NCBI GenBank assembly: GCA_031179165.1
Contig: JAPSIC010000017.1
Coordinates: 1-34,533 of the forward strand
Direction of reading: 5' to 3'
DNA length: 34,533 nucleotides
Source of the DNA: Brevibacterium sp.
GTDB taxonomy: Bacteria; Actinomycetota; Actinomycetes; Actinomycetales; Brevibacteriaceae
The notes beneath the pieces were generated by a model that saw nothing but the letters and a program-made list of their open reading frames with translations, ran no database searches and was not told where the DNA came from. Shown in pieces: positions 14,043 to 21,092 of the stretch (the first letter of the stretch is position 1; the number at the start of each line of letters is the position of its first letter). The position numbers and the translations under genes are program-made.

Positions 14043-14774
14043 ATGGAGCCGATCCACTATCTCATCATCGGTCTCGTCGTGTTCGGTTCGGCCTGCATCC
14101 AAGGCTCGATCGGGTTCGGACTCGGCATGATCACGGCGCCGGTATTGGCTCTGCTGCGCCCCGATCTGCTTCCCGCGGCCCTGCTGCTGCTCGCCACCCT
14201 CATCTCATTCACCGCGTTCCTCCGGGAACGCCATGATGTCGATTGGCGGCTCGTCGGCTGGGGTGTGCTGGGTCGCCTGCCCGGCATCGCGGTGGGGACG
14301 CTCGCCGTCGTCTTCCTGCCGAACGCCGGACTGTCGATCCTGCTCGGCCTCACCGTCCTCGGCGGGGTCGCCTTCAGCCTCGTGGGGTGGGCGCCTGAGG
14401 CGCGGGGCCGGAACATGGTCATCGCCAGCGGAGTGTCGGGGATCTTCGGCACGGCCACCAGCATCGGGGGTCCTCCGATCGCGCTCGTGCTCCGTTCCCT
14501 CGAGCCCTCTGCGGTGCGGTCGACGATGAGTGCCTACTTCACCCTGGGCAGCATCCTCTCGCTCACCGGGCTCACCTTCGGCGGGCAGGTGCGCACCGAG
14601 CACCTCCTCGCCGCCGCGAGTCTGCTTCCGTTCATGCTCGCCGGACTGTGGCTGTCGAACCTCGTCATCAGGCGGGCCGATCGGAAGGTTCTCTATCGCA
14701 TCGCCGTCGGTGCCTCGATCCTCGGAGCCGTACTCGTCATCGGCGAAGCCGCTGCCGCGATGCTGGTGAGGTGA
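14043..14774 (+). CDS. TauE/SafE family (sulfite/organosulfonate exporter-type) permease
   Basis: A 243-residue membrane protein with about seven or eight helices of the TauE/SafE family (PF01925). The N-terminal repeat reads GSACIQGSIGFGLGMITAPV and the second repeat begins ASGVSGIFGTATSIGGPP, the two glycine-rich loops typical of the family. Characterised members export sulfite, sulfoacetate or other small anions and acids. ATG 14043 follows AAGGAG with slightly long spacing. It is divergent from the Nramp/BNR operon and downstream of a cluster-operator site, so it may export a toxic acid intermediate or exchange a carboxylate for the acid-sugar route (inference). No sulfur-metabolism gene is close, so sulfite export is not specifically supported. 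Confidence 0.82.
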   Translation: MEPIHYLIIGLVVFGSACIQGSIGFGLGMITAPVLALLRPDLLPAALLLLATLISFTAFLRERHDVDWRLVGWGVLGRLPGIAVGTLAVVFLPNAGLSILLGLTVLGGVAFSLVGWAPEARGRNMVIASGVSGIFGTATSIGGPPIALVLRSLEPSAVRSTMSAYFTLGSILSLTGLTFGGQVRTEHLLAAASLLPFMLAGLWLSNLVIRRADRKVLYRIAVGASILGAVLVIGEAAAAMLVR

Positions 14775-14792
14775 AGCCGATCGGCACAGTGC

Positions 14793-14798
14793 TACGAT
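14793..14798 (+). promoter_or_regulatory. Putative -10 box for the permease transcript
   Basis: TACGAT fits TANNNT and would place the transcript start near 14805-14807, at the ATG of the predicted leader peptide. No convincing -35 is seen. Confidence 0.3.
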
Positions 14799-14806
14799 CA
14801 GCGCGC

Positions 14807-14869
14807 ATGCATTCGCCGGCTCGGCCGGGGCCTTCGGCGGTGCTGGGCCCGGACGCCGAGTCCGGGTGA
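14807..14869 (+). CDS. Putative 20-residue leader peptide (upstream ORF) before the permease
   Basis: ATG 14807 to TGA 14869 encodes MHSPARPGPSAVLGPDAESG. It has no ribosome-binding site, but TACGAT at 14793-14798 would start the transcript at or next to this ATG, so it could be translated as a leaderless message. Its 3' half contains the hairpin CCCGGAC-GCCGA-GTCCGGG (14848-14866), which ends at the stop codon, 20 bases before the first permease GTG. Ribosome position on this ORF could therefore change folding ahead of the permease, as in attenuators. It matches no leader-peptide family that I recognise, and such a short ORF may be chance. Confidence 0.3.
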   Translation: MHSPARPGPSAVLGPDAESG

Positions 14870-14889
14870 GGTGATCGGACGAGCGTGAG

Positions 14890-15966
14890 GTGGCGATCGT
14901 GACACAGGACCTGCAGGCGGAGACGAGCACGCGTCGACGATTGACCGCGGTCGACTGGACGGGATTGGGCGTCCTGGTCCTGCTTCTCGCCATCGGCCTG
15001 AGCTGGTCCAAATGGCTGCCCTACTGGGACAAGGCGTGGACGATGAGCCAGACCTCCCTCTGGTCCGGTGATCCCCTCTTCGCAGCTGCAGGTGACACGA
15101 TGTCGCTGGCCGGAGCCTGGAACTTCACCCTCGTCTACTTCGACGCGGTGTGGAAGGCCCTCCTGGTGGCGCTGCTCGTCGCGGCTGCCATCGATGCTCT
15201 GGTCCCGCGCGACTGGCTGGTCCGGGTGATGAATCGGCGCACGCACGCCGGGCAGTCGCTCGTCGGCGCCTCGCTCTCACTGCCCTCCATGATGTGCACC
15301 TGCTGCACCGCACCCGTGGCGGCGGGACTGCGCGGCTCCGGCGTTCGCATCAGCGCGGCACTGGCCTATTGGGTGGGCAATCCGCTCCTCAACCCGGCGG
15401 TGCTCATCTTCCTCGCCCTTGTCCTGCCGTGGCAGTACGCGGTGACGCGGATCGTCGTCGGCCTGCTCATCGCGGTCGGAGCCAGCGCACTCATCGGGCG
15501 ATGGCTGGCCGGTCGCACGGAGACCGTGCAGCCGGAGGCTCCCGCGCAGGAGGTCACGTTCGCATCGATGCCGAGGCGGTTCCTCCGGTCCCTGACCCGG
15601 TTCGCGGTGGTGCTCGTGCCCGAACATCTCATCCTGGTCTTCGTCATCGGCCTCGTCAGCCCGTGGCTGACCGGCCTCTACGGCCTCGAAGCCCAGCTCG
15701 GCGCCGTCGCGGTCATCGTCGCCGCAATCGCGGGCACCCTGCTGGTCATCCCCACAGGGGGCGAGATCCCCATCATCATCGCGCTGCTGGCTGCCGGAGC
15801 CGGGGCAGGAACGACGGGGGCGTTGCTCGTGGCGCTGCCGGCCCTCAGCATCCCGTCCATGGTCATGGTCGGCAAGGCCCTCGGCTGGCGGGCGACGACT
15901 GCCATGGCGGCAGCCGTCGCTCTCGGCGGGGTGCTCGCCGCGGGGATGCTGCTCCTGCTGAGCTGA
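14890..15966 (+). CDS. ArsP/DUF318-type permease with CTCC motif
   Basis: A 358-residue (or 355-residue) membrane protein with 9-10 helices of the predicted-permease family PF03773. The conserved first-repeat motif is PSMMCTCCTAPVAAGLRGSG near 136-155, followed by YWVGNPLLNPAVL. The second repeat has IPTGGEIPIIIALL. Members include ArsP exporters of trivalent organoarsenicals, in which the cysteines bind substrate; other members are uncharacterised. Two GTG starts are possible. GTG 14890 is the longest, but GTG 14899 has GAGGTGG five bases upstream and may be the true start. There is no ars regulator or reductase next to it, so arsenic is not supported by context. Expression may depend on the short leader ORF ahead of it. 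Confidence 0.78.
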   Translation: MAIVTQDLQAETSTRRRLTAVDWTGLGVLVLLLAIGLSWSKWLPYWDKAWTMSQTSLWSGDPLFAAAGDTMSLAGAWNFTLVYFDAVWKALLVALLVAAAIDALVPRDWLVRVMNRRTHAGQSLVGASLSLPSMMCTCCTAPVAAGLRGSGVRISAALAYWVGNPLLNPAVLIFLALVLPWQYAVTRIVVGLLIAVGASALIGRWLAGRTETVQPEAPAQEVTFASMPRRFLRSLTRFAVVLVPEHLILVFVIGLVSPWLTGLYGLEAQLGAVAVIVAAIAGTLLVIPTGGEIPIIIALLAAGAGAGTTGALLVALPALSIPSMVMVGKALGWRATTAMAAAVALGGVLAAGMLLLLS

Positions 15967-15972
15967 TCGACG

Positions 15973-16002
15973 CCGCCAGCCACAGACCCGCCAGCCAGAG
16001 GC
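15973..16002. repeat. Two 15-bp tandem copies after the permease gene
   Basis: CCGCCAGCCACAGAC (15973-15987) is followed directly by CCGCCAGCCAGAGGC (15988-16002), with 12 of 15 bases matching, and a partial CCGCCA. It lies in the 68-base gap before the convergent dehydrogenase. No other signal is seen there. Confidence 0.4.
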
Positions 16003-16034
16003 CCGCCATGCGATGAACCCCCGCCTCCCAACCG

Positions 16035-17057
16035 TCAGACGGTGAGCAGCACCTTGGTGGCCCGCCGTTCGTTCATCGCCGCATATCCCTCTGCTGCCTC
16101 CTCGAGGGGAAGCGTGAGGTCGAAGACCCTGCCCGGATCGATCGTCCGGTCCCAGATCAGGTCGATGAGCTCGGGCAGGTAGCGGCGGACGGGTGCGGGG
16201 CCGCCATGGAGGTGGACCTCGGCGAAGAACACGGCCTCCATCGGCAGGCTCACGCCGTGGGCGACGCCGACGAAGCCGATGTGCCCGCCGCCTCGTGTGG
16301 AGTGGATCGCCTGCATGAGCGACTCCTCAGTTCCCACGGCTTCGATCACGCTGTGGGCGCCGAGTCCGTCGGTGAGCTCCCTGATCTTCGCGGCGCCTTC
16401 CTCTCCGCGCTCGGTCACGATGTCTGTGGCTCCGAACTCGCGGGCGAGCGCCTGCCGGTCCTCGTGGCGGCTCATCGCGATGATCCGCTCGGCGCCCATC
16501 TGCTTGGCGGCCAGGACCCCCATCAGGCCGACCGCTCCATCACCGACCACGGCCACCGTCTTCCCCGGCCCGGTCTGTGCCGCATCGGCGGCGAACCAGC
16601 CGGTTCCCAGGACGTCGGAGGCGGCCAGCAGTGAGGGGATGAGGTCCTCGGCCGGCTGCCCCGGGGTGGCCACGAGCGTGCCGTCGGCGAAGGGGATGCG
16701 CGCCTTCTGCGCCTGGGTCCCGATTCCCGCATGGACGAACGAGGCGTGGATGCACTTCGAGGGGTAGCCGGAGCGGCAGATCTCGCACACTCCGCAGGAG
16801 ATGACGAAGGACCCGACCACGAAGTCCCCCGGCTTGACGGTGGAGACCTCGCTGCCGACCTCCTCGACGACGCCCACATACTCGTGGCCCATGAGCGTGT
16901 GGTCGACCGGTTCGACACCGCGGTAGGGCCAGAGGTCCGAGCCGCAGATGCAGGTGGCGGTGAGACGGATGACCGCATCCGTCGGTTCGACGATCTCCGG
17001 GTCCTCGCGGTCGGTCACCCGGATCTGGCCGGGCGTGTCCATGATGACTGCTCGCAT
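16035..17057 (-). CDS. Zinc-dependent alcohol dehydrogenase family protein
   Basis: A 340-residue medium-chain dehydrogenase/reductase. Catalytic-zinc ligands are Cys38 (CICGSD), His58 and Glu59 (GHEYVG). The structural-zinc lobe has Cys88, 91, 94 and 102 (CGVCEICRSGYPSKC). The Rossmann segment VGDGAVGLMGVLAAKQMGAE lies near 170. ATG 17057 follows GAGGAGAG. It is divergent from an MmyB-type XRE regulator, and the 31-bp element at 17161-17191 in their shared region recurs upstream of the MFS gene at 19420. In actinobacteria, this regulator type often sits beside a dehydrogenase or reductase that it controls. The likely substrate is an alcohol or aldehyde, possibly a detoxification reaction; not determinable from sequence. 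Confidence 0.87.
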   Translation of the reverse strand: MRAVIMDTPGQIRVTDREDPEIVEPTDAVIRLTATCICGSDLWPYRGVEPVDHTLMGHEYVGVVEEVGSEVSTVKPGDFVVGSFVISCGVCEICRSGYPSKCIHASFVHAGIGTQAQKARIPFADGTLVATPGQPAEDLIPSLLAASDVLGTGWFAADAAQTGPGKTVAVVGDGAVGLMGVLAAKQMGAERIIAMSRHEDRQALAREFGATDIVTERGEEGAAKIRELTDGLGAHSVIEAVGTEESLMQAIHSTRGGGHIGFVGVAHGVSLPMEAVFFAEVHLHGGPAPVRRYLPELIDLIWDRTIDPGRVFDLTLPLEEAAEGYAAMNERRATKVLLTV

Positions 17058-17160
17058 GGTGCTCTCCTCGTGGGGTTCGTGAGGTTGGTAGGTTCGTGGG
17101 GTTCGCAAGTTCGTGGAGTGGGTATCACCTCCATCCCATCATCGGTTCCGCTTGTCGGGG

Positions 17161-17191
17161 AGTCCCTCTTGAGAGGGGTACTGGCAGGGTC
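17161..17191. promoter_or_regulatory. 31-bp element, copy 1 (between dehydrogenase and XRE regulator)
   Basis: Begins AGTCCCTCTTGAGAGGGG and ends GGCAGGGTC. CCCTC-TTGA-GAGGG is a perfect inverted repeat at its centre. Copy 2 at 19490-19520 matches at 26 of 31 positions. A binding site for the XRE/MmyB regulator is the simplest reading (inference). Confidence 0.55.
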
Positions 17192-17220
17192 TCCTCCACC
17201 GTGGAGGAGAGTCGTACCGT
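17191..17220 (+). promoter_or_regulatory. 19-bp palindrome and -10 box of a probable leaderless XRE transcript
   Basis: CTCCTCCACCGTGGAGGAG (17191-17209) is a palindrome with one central base. TACCGT (17215-17220) fits a -10 and would start transcription at about 17227, the ATG itself. The only GGAG-like sequence is within the palindrome, 18 bases from the ATG, too far for normal use. Confidence 0.4.
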
Positions 17221-17226
17221 AGTGAC

Positions 17227-18132
17227 ATGGACAATCGAGACGAGGTCCGGGAGTTCCTCAGCTCCCGCAGGGCGAAGGTGACGCCGGAGCAGGTGGGTCT
17301 CCCTCCGGGCTCCAATCGCCGGGTCGCCGGTCTGCGGCGCAGCGAAGTCGCGACCCTGGCGGGAGTGAGCGTCGAGTACTACACGAGGATCGAACGGGGC
17401 TCGATCAGCGGAGCCTCCCCCGAGGTGCTCGACGCCATCGCGAGGGCTCTGCGTCTCGACGACGCCGAGCGAGCCCACCTCTTCGACCTCGCTCACGCCG
17501 CGAGTCCGGTCGCCCGGCCGCCCAAGCGGCGTCGGACCGCGACGTGGAAGCCGCACGAGAGCCTGCAATGGGCCCTCGACGCGGTCACGGCGGGGCCGGC
17601 GTTCCTGCGCAACGGAAGGATGGATCTGCTCGCGGTGAACATGCTCGCCCGCGCGTTCTATGCGGAGGTCTTCGATCTGCCGGGGCAGCCCCCGAACATC
17701 GCCCGGCACGCGTTCCTCGACGAGCGGGCCAAGGACTTCTACCCGGACTGGGACGGCCTCGCCGACATCACGGTCGCCATTCTCCGGGTCGAGGCGACCA
17801 GGGATCCGCACAACAAGGAGATGCACGACCTCATCGGGGAGCTCTCGACCCGCAGCTCCGAGTTCCGCCGTCGGTGGGGCGCGCACAATGTCCGCCACCA
17901 CGGGACCGGATTCAAGACGTTCAATCACGCGGTCGTCGGTGAGATGACGCTGGCCTACGAGGGAATGGGGCTCGAGGCCGAGCCGGGACTGACCCTGACC
18001 ATCTACACGGCCGAGCCGGGTTCACCCTCGGCGGAGCGCATGCAGCTGCTCGCCTCGTGGGCGGCCAGTGAGTACGGCACCGGCCCGGGAATGTCCCCTG
18101 CACCCTCGAGGTCGGAGCAGGAACGGCGCTGA
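17227..18132 (+). CDS. XRE-family regulator with MmyB-like ligand-binding domain
   Basis: A 301-residue transcription factor. Residues 3-90 form the XRE helix-turn-helix with the family hallmark RRVAGLRRSEVATLAGVSVEYYTRIERG. Residues 105-275 form the MmyB-type ligand domain (ALDAVTAGPAFLRNGRMDLLAVNMLARAFY ... FKTFNHAVVGEMTLAYEGM), which binds a lipid-like ligand in the known structure. The ATG at 17227 probably coincides with the transcript start (TACCGT seven bases upstream), so the message may be leaderless. It is divergent from the zinc dehydrogenase and convergent with the MFS gene ending at 18215. The 31-bp repeat in both promoter regions suggests that it controls dehydrogenase, exporter and perhaps itself. 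Confidence 0.87.
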   Translation: MDNRDEVREFLSSRRAKVTPEQVGLPPGSNRRVAGLRRSEVATLAGVSVEYYTRIERGSISGASPEVLDAIARALRLDDAERAHLFDLAHAASPVARPPKRRRTATWKPHESLQWALDAVTAGPAFLRNGRMDLLAVNMLARAFYAEVFDLPGQPPNIARHAFLDERAKDFYPDWDGLADITVAILRVEATRDPHNKEMHDLIGELSTRSSEFRRRWGAHNVRHHGTGFKTFNHAVVGEMTLAYEGMGLEAEPGLTLTIYTAEPGSPSAERMQLLASWAASEYGTGPGMSPAPSRSEQERR

Positions 18133-18214
18133 CCACCGACCGGCACCGACGGTACGCATCCACAGCCGCGTCGGCAGCAGCATCGACCGGACTCAGAGAC
18201 CGCTTGGGCCGTCC

Positions 18215-19420
18215 TCAGACGTCGACGGCGACGCGCGGATACCGGCGGTCGCGGCGGAGGAGAAGGCACAGGGGAACGAAGTAGAGCGAGGCGATGACCG
18301 CCCCGGCGATGACCGGGCCGCTGGCACCCAGCGCGGATTCCAGGGCGACGCCGGCGATCCACGACCCGGCCGCGGTGCCGACGTTGAACGCCGAGGTGCT
18401 CATCGCCGAGGCGAGGGTCGGCGCTTCGTCCGCGTAGGTGACCGCCTTGCCGATGAGGATCGGGTTGGTCGACATCCCGAACAGTCCGAGCAGACCGACG
18501 AGGATGACGGTGACGGCCGGGCTGTGGGAGAACAGGGCCAGCCCGACGAGGACGAGAAGCGTCATGCCCGCCGAGGTGAAGAGAACGGCATAGGGGGCCC
18601 GGGCCCCGAGGCGACCGCCGAGGTTCGAACCCAAGAGCGCGCCGATGCCGTAGACGACGAGGACCAGCGGAACCGCGGCCGCACTCAGGCCCGTGTTCTC
18701 GGTCAGCAGCGGGGAGATGAAGCTGTAGGCGGCCAGAGAGGAGCCGCAGACGATCGCGCATCCGGCCAGCACCAGCCAGACCCGGACGCTGAGCAGGCTT
18801 CTCAGCTCGGCCCGCACCGACGGCATCGGCCCCGCGGGCGGATCGGCGGGGACCTGGCGGAAGATCACGATCGCGCCGAGGGCCGCCAGTGCCGTGAGTG
18901 CCCAGAACGGACCCCGCCATCCGATGGACTGACCGGCGAAGGCTCCCAACGGCACTCCGACGACATTGGCGAGCATCCCGCCGCCGAGGACGATTCCCAG
19001 CGCGCGCGAACTCAGGGCGGGTCCGACCGCCTTCGCTGCCACCACCGCCGCGACGGCCCAGAAGGCACCGGTCGCGAGCGCGGTGAGGAAGCGGGCGCCG
19101 AGCATCACGGCGAAGTCGTCGGTGACGGCCACGACCACATGGCCGACGGCGAAGACGAGCAGTGAGCAGGTCAGTGTCAGCCGACGCTGCATCTTCAGGG
19201 TCGAGATCGCCATCACCGGGGTGCCGATGATCATTCCGATCGCGAAGACGGTGATGAGCAGTCCCGCGTCGGCCACCGACACGGAGATGTCCCGGGCGAT
19301 CTCGGGCAGGATGCCGGCGACGATGAACTCGGTCGTGCCCATGAGGAACACGCCCGCGGCGAGGACATAGGTGACGAAGGGCAGGGTCGACGGGGCGGTG
19401 GTGTCGATGGTCTCAGTCAT
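18215..19420 (-). CDS. MFS transporter, DHA1 (Cmx/AraJ-like) drug or sugar efflux type
   Basis: A 401-residue 12-helix major-facilitator carrier. The start PFVTYVLAAGVFLMGTTEFIVAGILPEIA and the following SVADAGLLITVFAIGMIIGTP are typical of the DHA1 Cmx/CmlR/AraJ group, which exports chloramphenicol-like drugs or sugars using protons. ATG 19420 has no clear ribosome-binding site; instead it lies within one arm of a 10-bp inverted repeat (19419-19428 with 19459-19468). About 70 bases upstream is copy 2 of the 31-bp element shared with the dehydrogenase/XRE region, so it probably belongs to that regulon. Export of a toxic metabolite handled by the dehydrogenase is an inference; substrate unknown. 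Confidence 0.85.
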   Translation of the reverse strand: MTETIDTTAPSTLPFVTYVLAAGVFLMGTTEFIVAGILPEIARDISVSVADAGLLITVFAIGMIIGTPVMAISTLKMQRRLTLTCSLLVFAVGHVVVAVTDDFAVMLGARFLTALATGAFWAVAAVVAAKAVGPALSSRALGIVLGGGMLANVVGVPLGAFAGQSIGWRGPFWALTALAALGAIVIFRQVPADPPAGPMPSVRAELRSLLSVRVWLVLAGCAIVCGSSLAAYSFISPLLTENTGLSAAAVPLVLVVYGIGALLGSNLGGRLGARAPYAVLFTSAGMTLLVLVGLALFSHSPAVTVILVGLLGLFGMSTNPILIGKAVTYADEAPTLASAMSTSAFNVGTAAGSWIAGVALESALGASGPVIAGAVIASLYFVPLCLLLRRDRRYPRVAVDV

Positions 19421-19468
19421 GTGATGGGGTCGGACTTCTCTCTCGTTCGGCGTGTGATCCCATCACAT
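19419..19468. repeat. Spaced 10-bp inverted repeat at the MFS start codon
   Basis: ATGTGATGGG (19419-19428) and CCCATCACAT (19459-19468) are exact complements, 30 bases apart. One arm contains the MFS start codon. It could be an mRNA stem blocking initiation, or an operator pair. Confidence 0.35.
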
Positions 19469-19489
19469 CAGGATTGCCGCCGCCGAGGG

Positions 19490-19520
19490 AGTCCCGCTTG
19501 AGGGAGGCACTCGCAGGGTC
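19490..19520. promoter_or_regulatory. 31-bp element, copy 2 (upstream of MFS gene)
   Basis: Begins AGTCCCGCTTGAGGGAGG and ends CGCAGGGTC, matching copy 1 (17161-17191) at 26 of 31 bases in the same orientation. It lies 70-100 bases upstream of the MFS ATG and only 31 bases before the end of the tail-to-head amidase operon. Likely operator of the XRE regulator. Confidence 0.55.
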
Positions 19521-19550
19521 CCCTTCGATCCCCGCCGGGCGCGCCAGGAC

Positions 19551-21092
19551 TCAGCCCGGCGCCAATCCCGTCCATGGCAGCAGCTGCTCAACGGCGGCGG
19601 CGACATCGAAGGCGCTCCGGTCGGCGAACGGGTGACCGACGACCTGCAGCCCGGTCGGGATCCCGCAGTCGGCCATCCCCGAGGGGACGTTGACGACCGG
19701 GGCCCGGTTGCAGATGTTGAACGGCACCGTCATGTGCCCCTGCCAGTAATGGTCGAAGGATCGGTCGCCGACGGTGATCCCGTCGAGGAAGTCCCCGTCG
19801 GCCGTCAGCGCCGCCACCGCCGAGGTGGGGGCGAGGAGAACGTCGAAACCGCTCATAGCCGCGGCGAGCTCGGTCTGGATCCCGGCCTCGAGGACGAGGC
19901 CGTCGGCGAGGCTGCGGCGAGCGGCGGCCGCCTCGGCGAACTCCATGAATCGCAGGGTGTAGGGCGCGAGCGTGTCCTCGTGGCCCGCGGTGGCCGCCCG
20001 CATCAGGGGCGTGAGGAAGTTGCCGTAGTGGGTGAATGCCGCGTCGAAGAGGCGCTCGACGGTCCACGGCAGGTCGATCTCCTCGACGGCGGCACCGGCG
20101 GAGGCGAGGGCCTCGGCCGCCTTCCGGGTGTTGCGTTCGACGTCGGGGGCGACGGGGAAGTCGCCGAGGCGGACGCACAGGGCGATGCGGCGACCGGCCA
20201 GCGCCTCGACCGTCCGACCGGAGTGGGCGTCGAAGGCGGTGAGGAAGTCCGGGGACGGCACCGTCATGTGATCAGCGGGGCTGATCCCGACCATCACCCG
20301 GGCGAGCAGCGCGGTGTCGGCGACGGTTCGCGCCATCGGCCCGTCACCGCGGTACCAGTCGAGGGAGAGCGGCGGCGTCCCGGGGATCCGGCCGTAGGGC
20401 GCCTTGTACCCGACCGTGCCGGTGAACGCCGCGGGCAGTCGGGTGGACCCGGCGATGTCCGAGGCCGTCGCCAGCGGACCGTATCCGGCGGCCAGCCCCG
20501 CTCCCGAGCCGCCGGATGATCCGCCCGGTGAGAGCTCGAGGTTCCAGGGGTTGCGGGTCACGCCCCACAGGGGACTGTGGGTGAACGTCGCGCAGCTGAA
20601 CTCGGGCGAGGTGACGCGGGCGTGGACGTATCCTCCGGCCCCGCGGATGCGGGAGATGATCGTCGCGTCCTCGGCAGCCACCTCGTCGCGCAGATGCACC
20701 ATCCCCTGGCTCAGCGTGTGCCCGGCCAGCGCGTGCTTCTCCTTGGCCAGCACGGGCAGTCCGAGCAGGGGCCTGGCGGCGAGCACCTCGGCGAGGGTCT
20801 GGGCCGGTTCGGTCATGTAGACCTTCTCCGCGGCGACGGCCTGGGCCCGGGCCTCCTCGACGATCTCGGTGACCGCGTTGATGTCGGGCTCGCGGTCGGC
20901 GATGCGTGCGGTCAGCGCGTCGAGGTAGTCGACCGGGGACAGCTCCTTCGTGCGGAAGGCGGCGAGCGCCTCGGCGGCGGTCCAGGTCCATGGCTCCGCC
21001 GAGGCGGGCCCGGGGTTGGCGCCAACAGTGGGGTCCACGTGGGCCGCGGGGCTGACGTGGGGTGTCGGGTCCGCGGTATTGGGGTGTGTCAC
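19551..21092 (-). CDS. Amidase (amidase-signature family)
   Basis: A 513-residue hydrolase that cleaves a carboxamide to acid and ammonia. The Ser-cisSer-Lys triad is readable: Lys117 (VLAKEKHA), cis-Ser192 (SPGGSSGGSGAG) and nucleophile Ser216 (SDIAGSTRLPAA), with the family spacing. Residues 1-32 are a Pro/Ala/Thr-rich tail without a clear signal peptide. The GTG start at 21092 overlaps the stop of the M20 hydrolase gene (GTGA) and has GAAGG upstream, so translation is coupled; the reading frame stays open to 21134 but inside the M20 gene. It is the last gene of the MFS carrier, carbamoylase, amidase operon. It probably removes nitrogen from the product or a relative of the carbamoylase substrate. 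Confidence 0.88.
   Translation of the reverse strand: MTHPNTADPTPHVSPAAHVDPTVGANPGPASAEPWTWTAAEALAAFRTKELSPVDYLDALTARIADREPDINAVTEIVEEARAQAVAAEKVYMTEPAQTLAEVLAARPLLGLPVLAKEKHALAGHTLSQGMVHLRDEVAAEDATIISRIRGAGGYVHARVTSPEFSCATFTHSPLWGVTRNPWNLELSPGGSSGGSGAGLAAGYGPLATASDIAGSTRLPAAFTGTVGYKAPYGRIPGTPPLSLDWYRGDGPMARTVADTALLARVMVGISPADHMTVPSPDFLTAFDAHSGRTVEALAGRRIALCVRLGDFPVAPDVERNTRKAAEALASAGAAVEEIDLPWTVERLFDAAFTHYGNFLTPLMRAATAGHEDTLAPYTLRFMEFAEAAAARRSLADGLVLEAGIQTELAAAMSGFDVLLAPTSAVAALTADGDFLDGITVGDRSFDHYWQGHMTVPFNICNRAPVVNVPSGMADCGIPTGLQVVGHPFADRSAFDVAAAVEQLLPWTGLAPG

Noticed and set aside
14807-14899. Riboswitch in the permease leader
   Set aside because: Hairpins are present, but I could not match a conserved core of any riboswitch class that I know; the leader-peptide reading is simpler.
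17073-17115. Recurring GTTCGTG words upstream of the zinc dehydrogenase
   Set aside because: Only short, irregular copies; too degenerate to call a repeat or operator array.
18068-19165. 365-codon plus-strand frame opposite the DHA1 exporter
   Set aside because: No motif, highly charged low-complexity sequence, and antisense to a well-formed 12-helix carrier.
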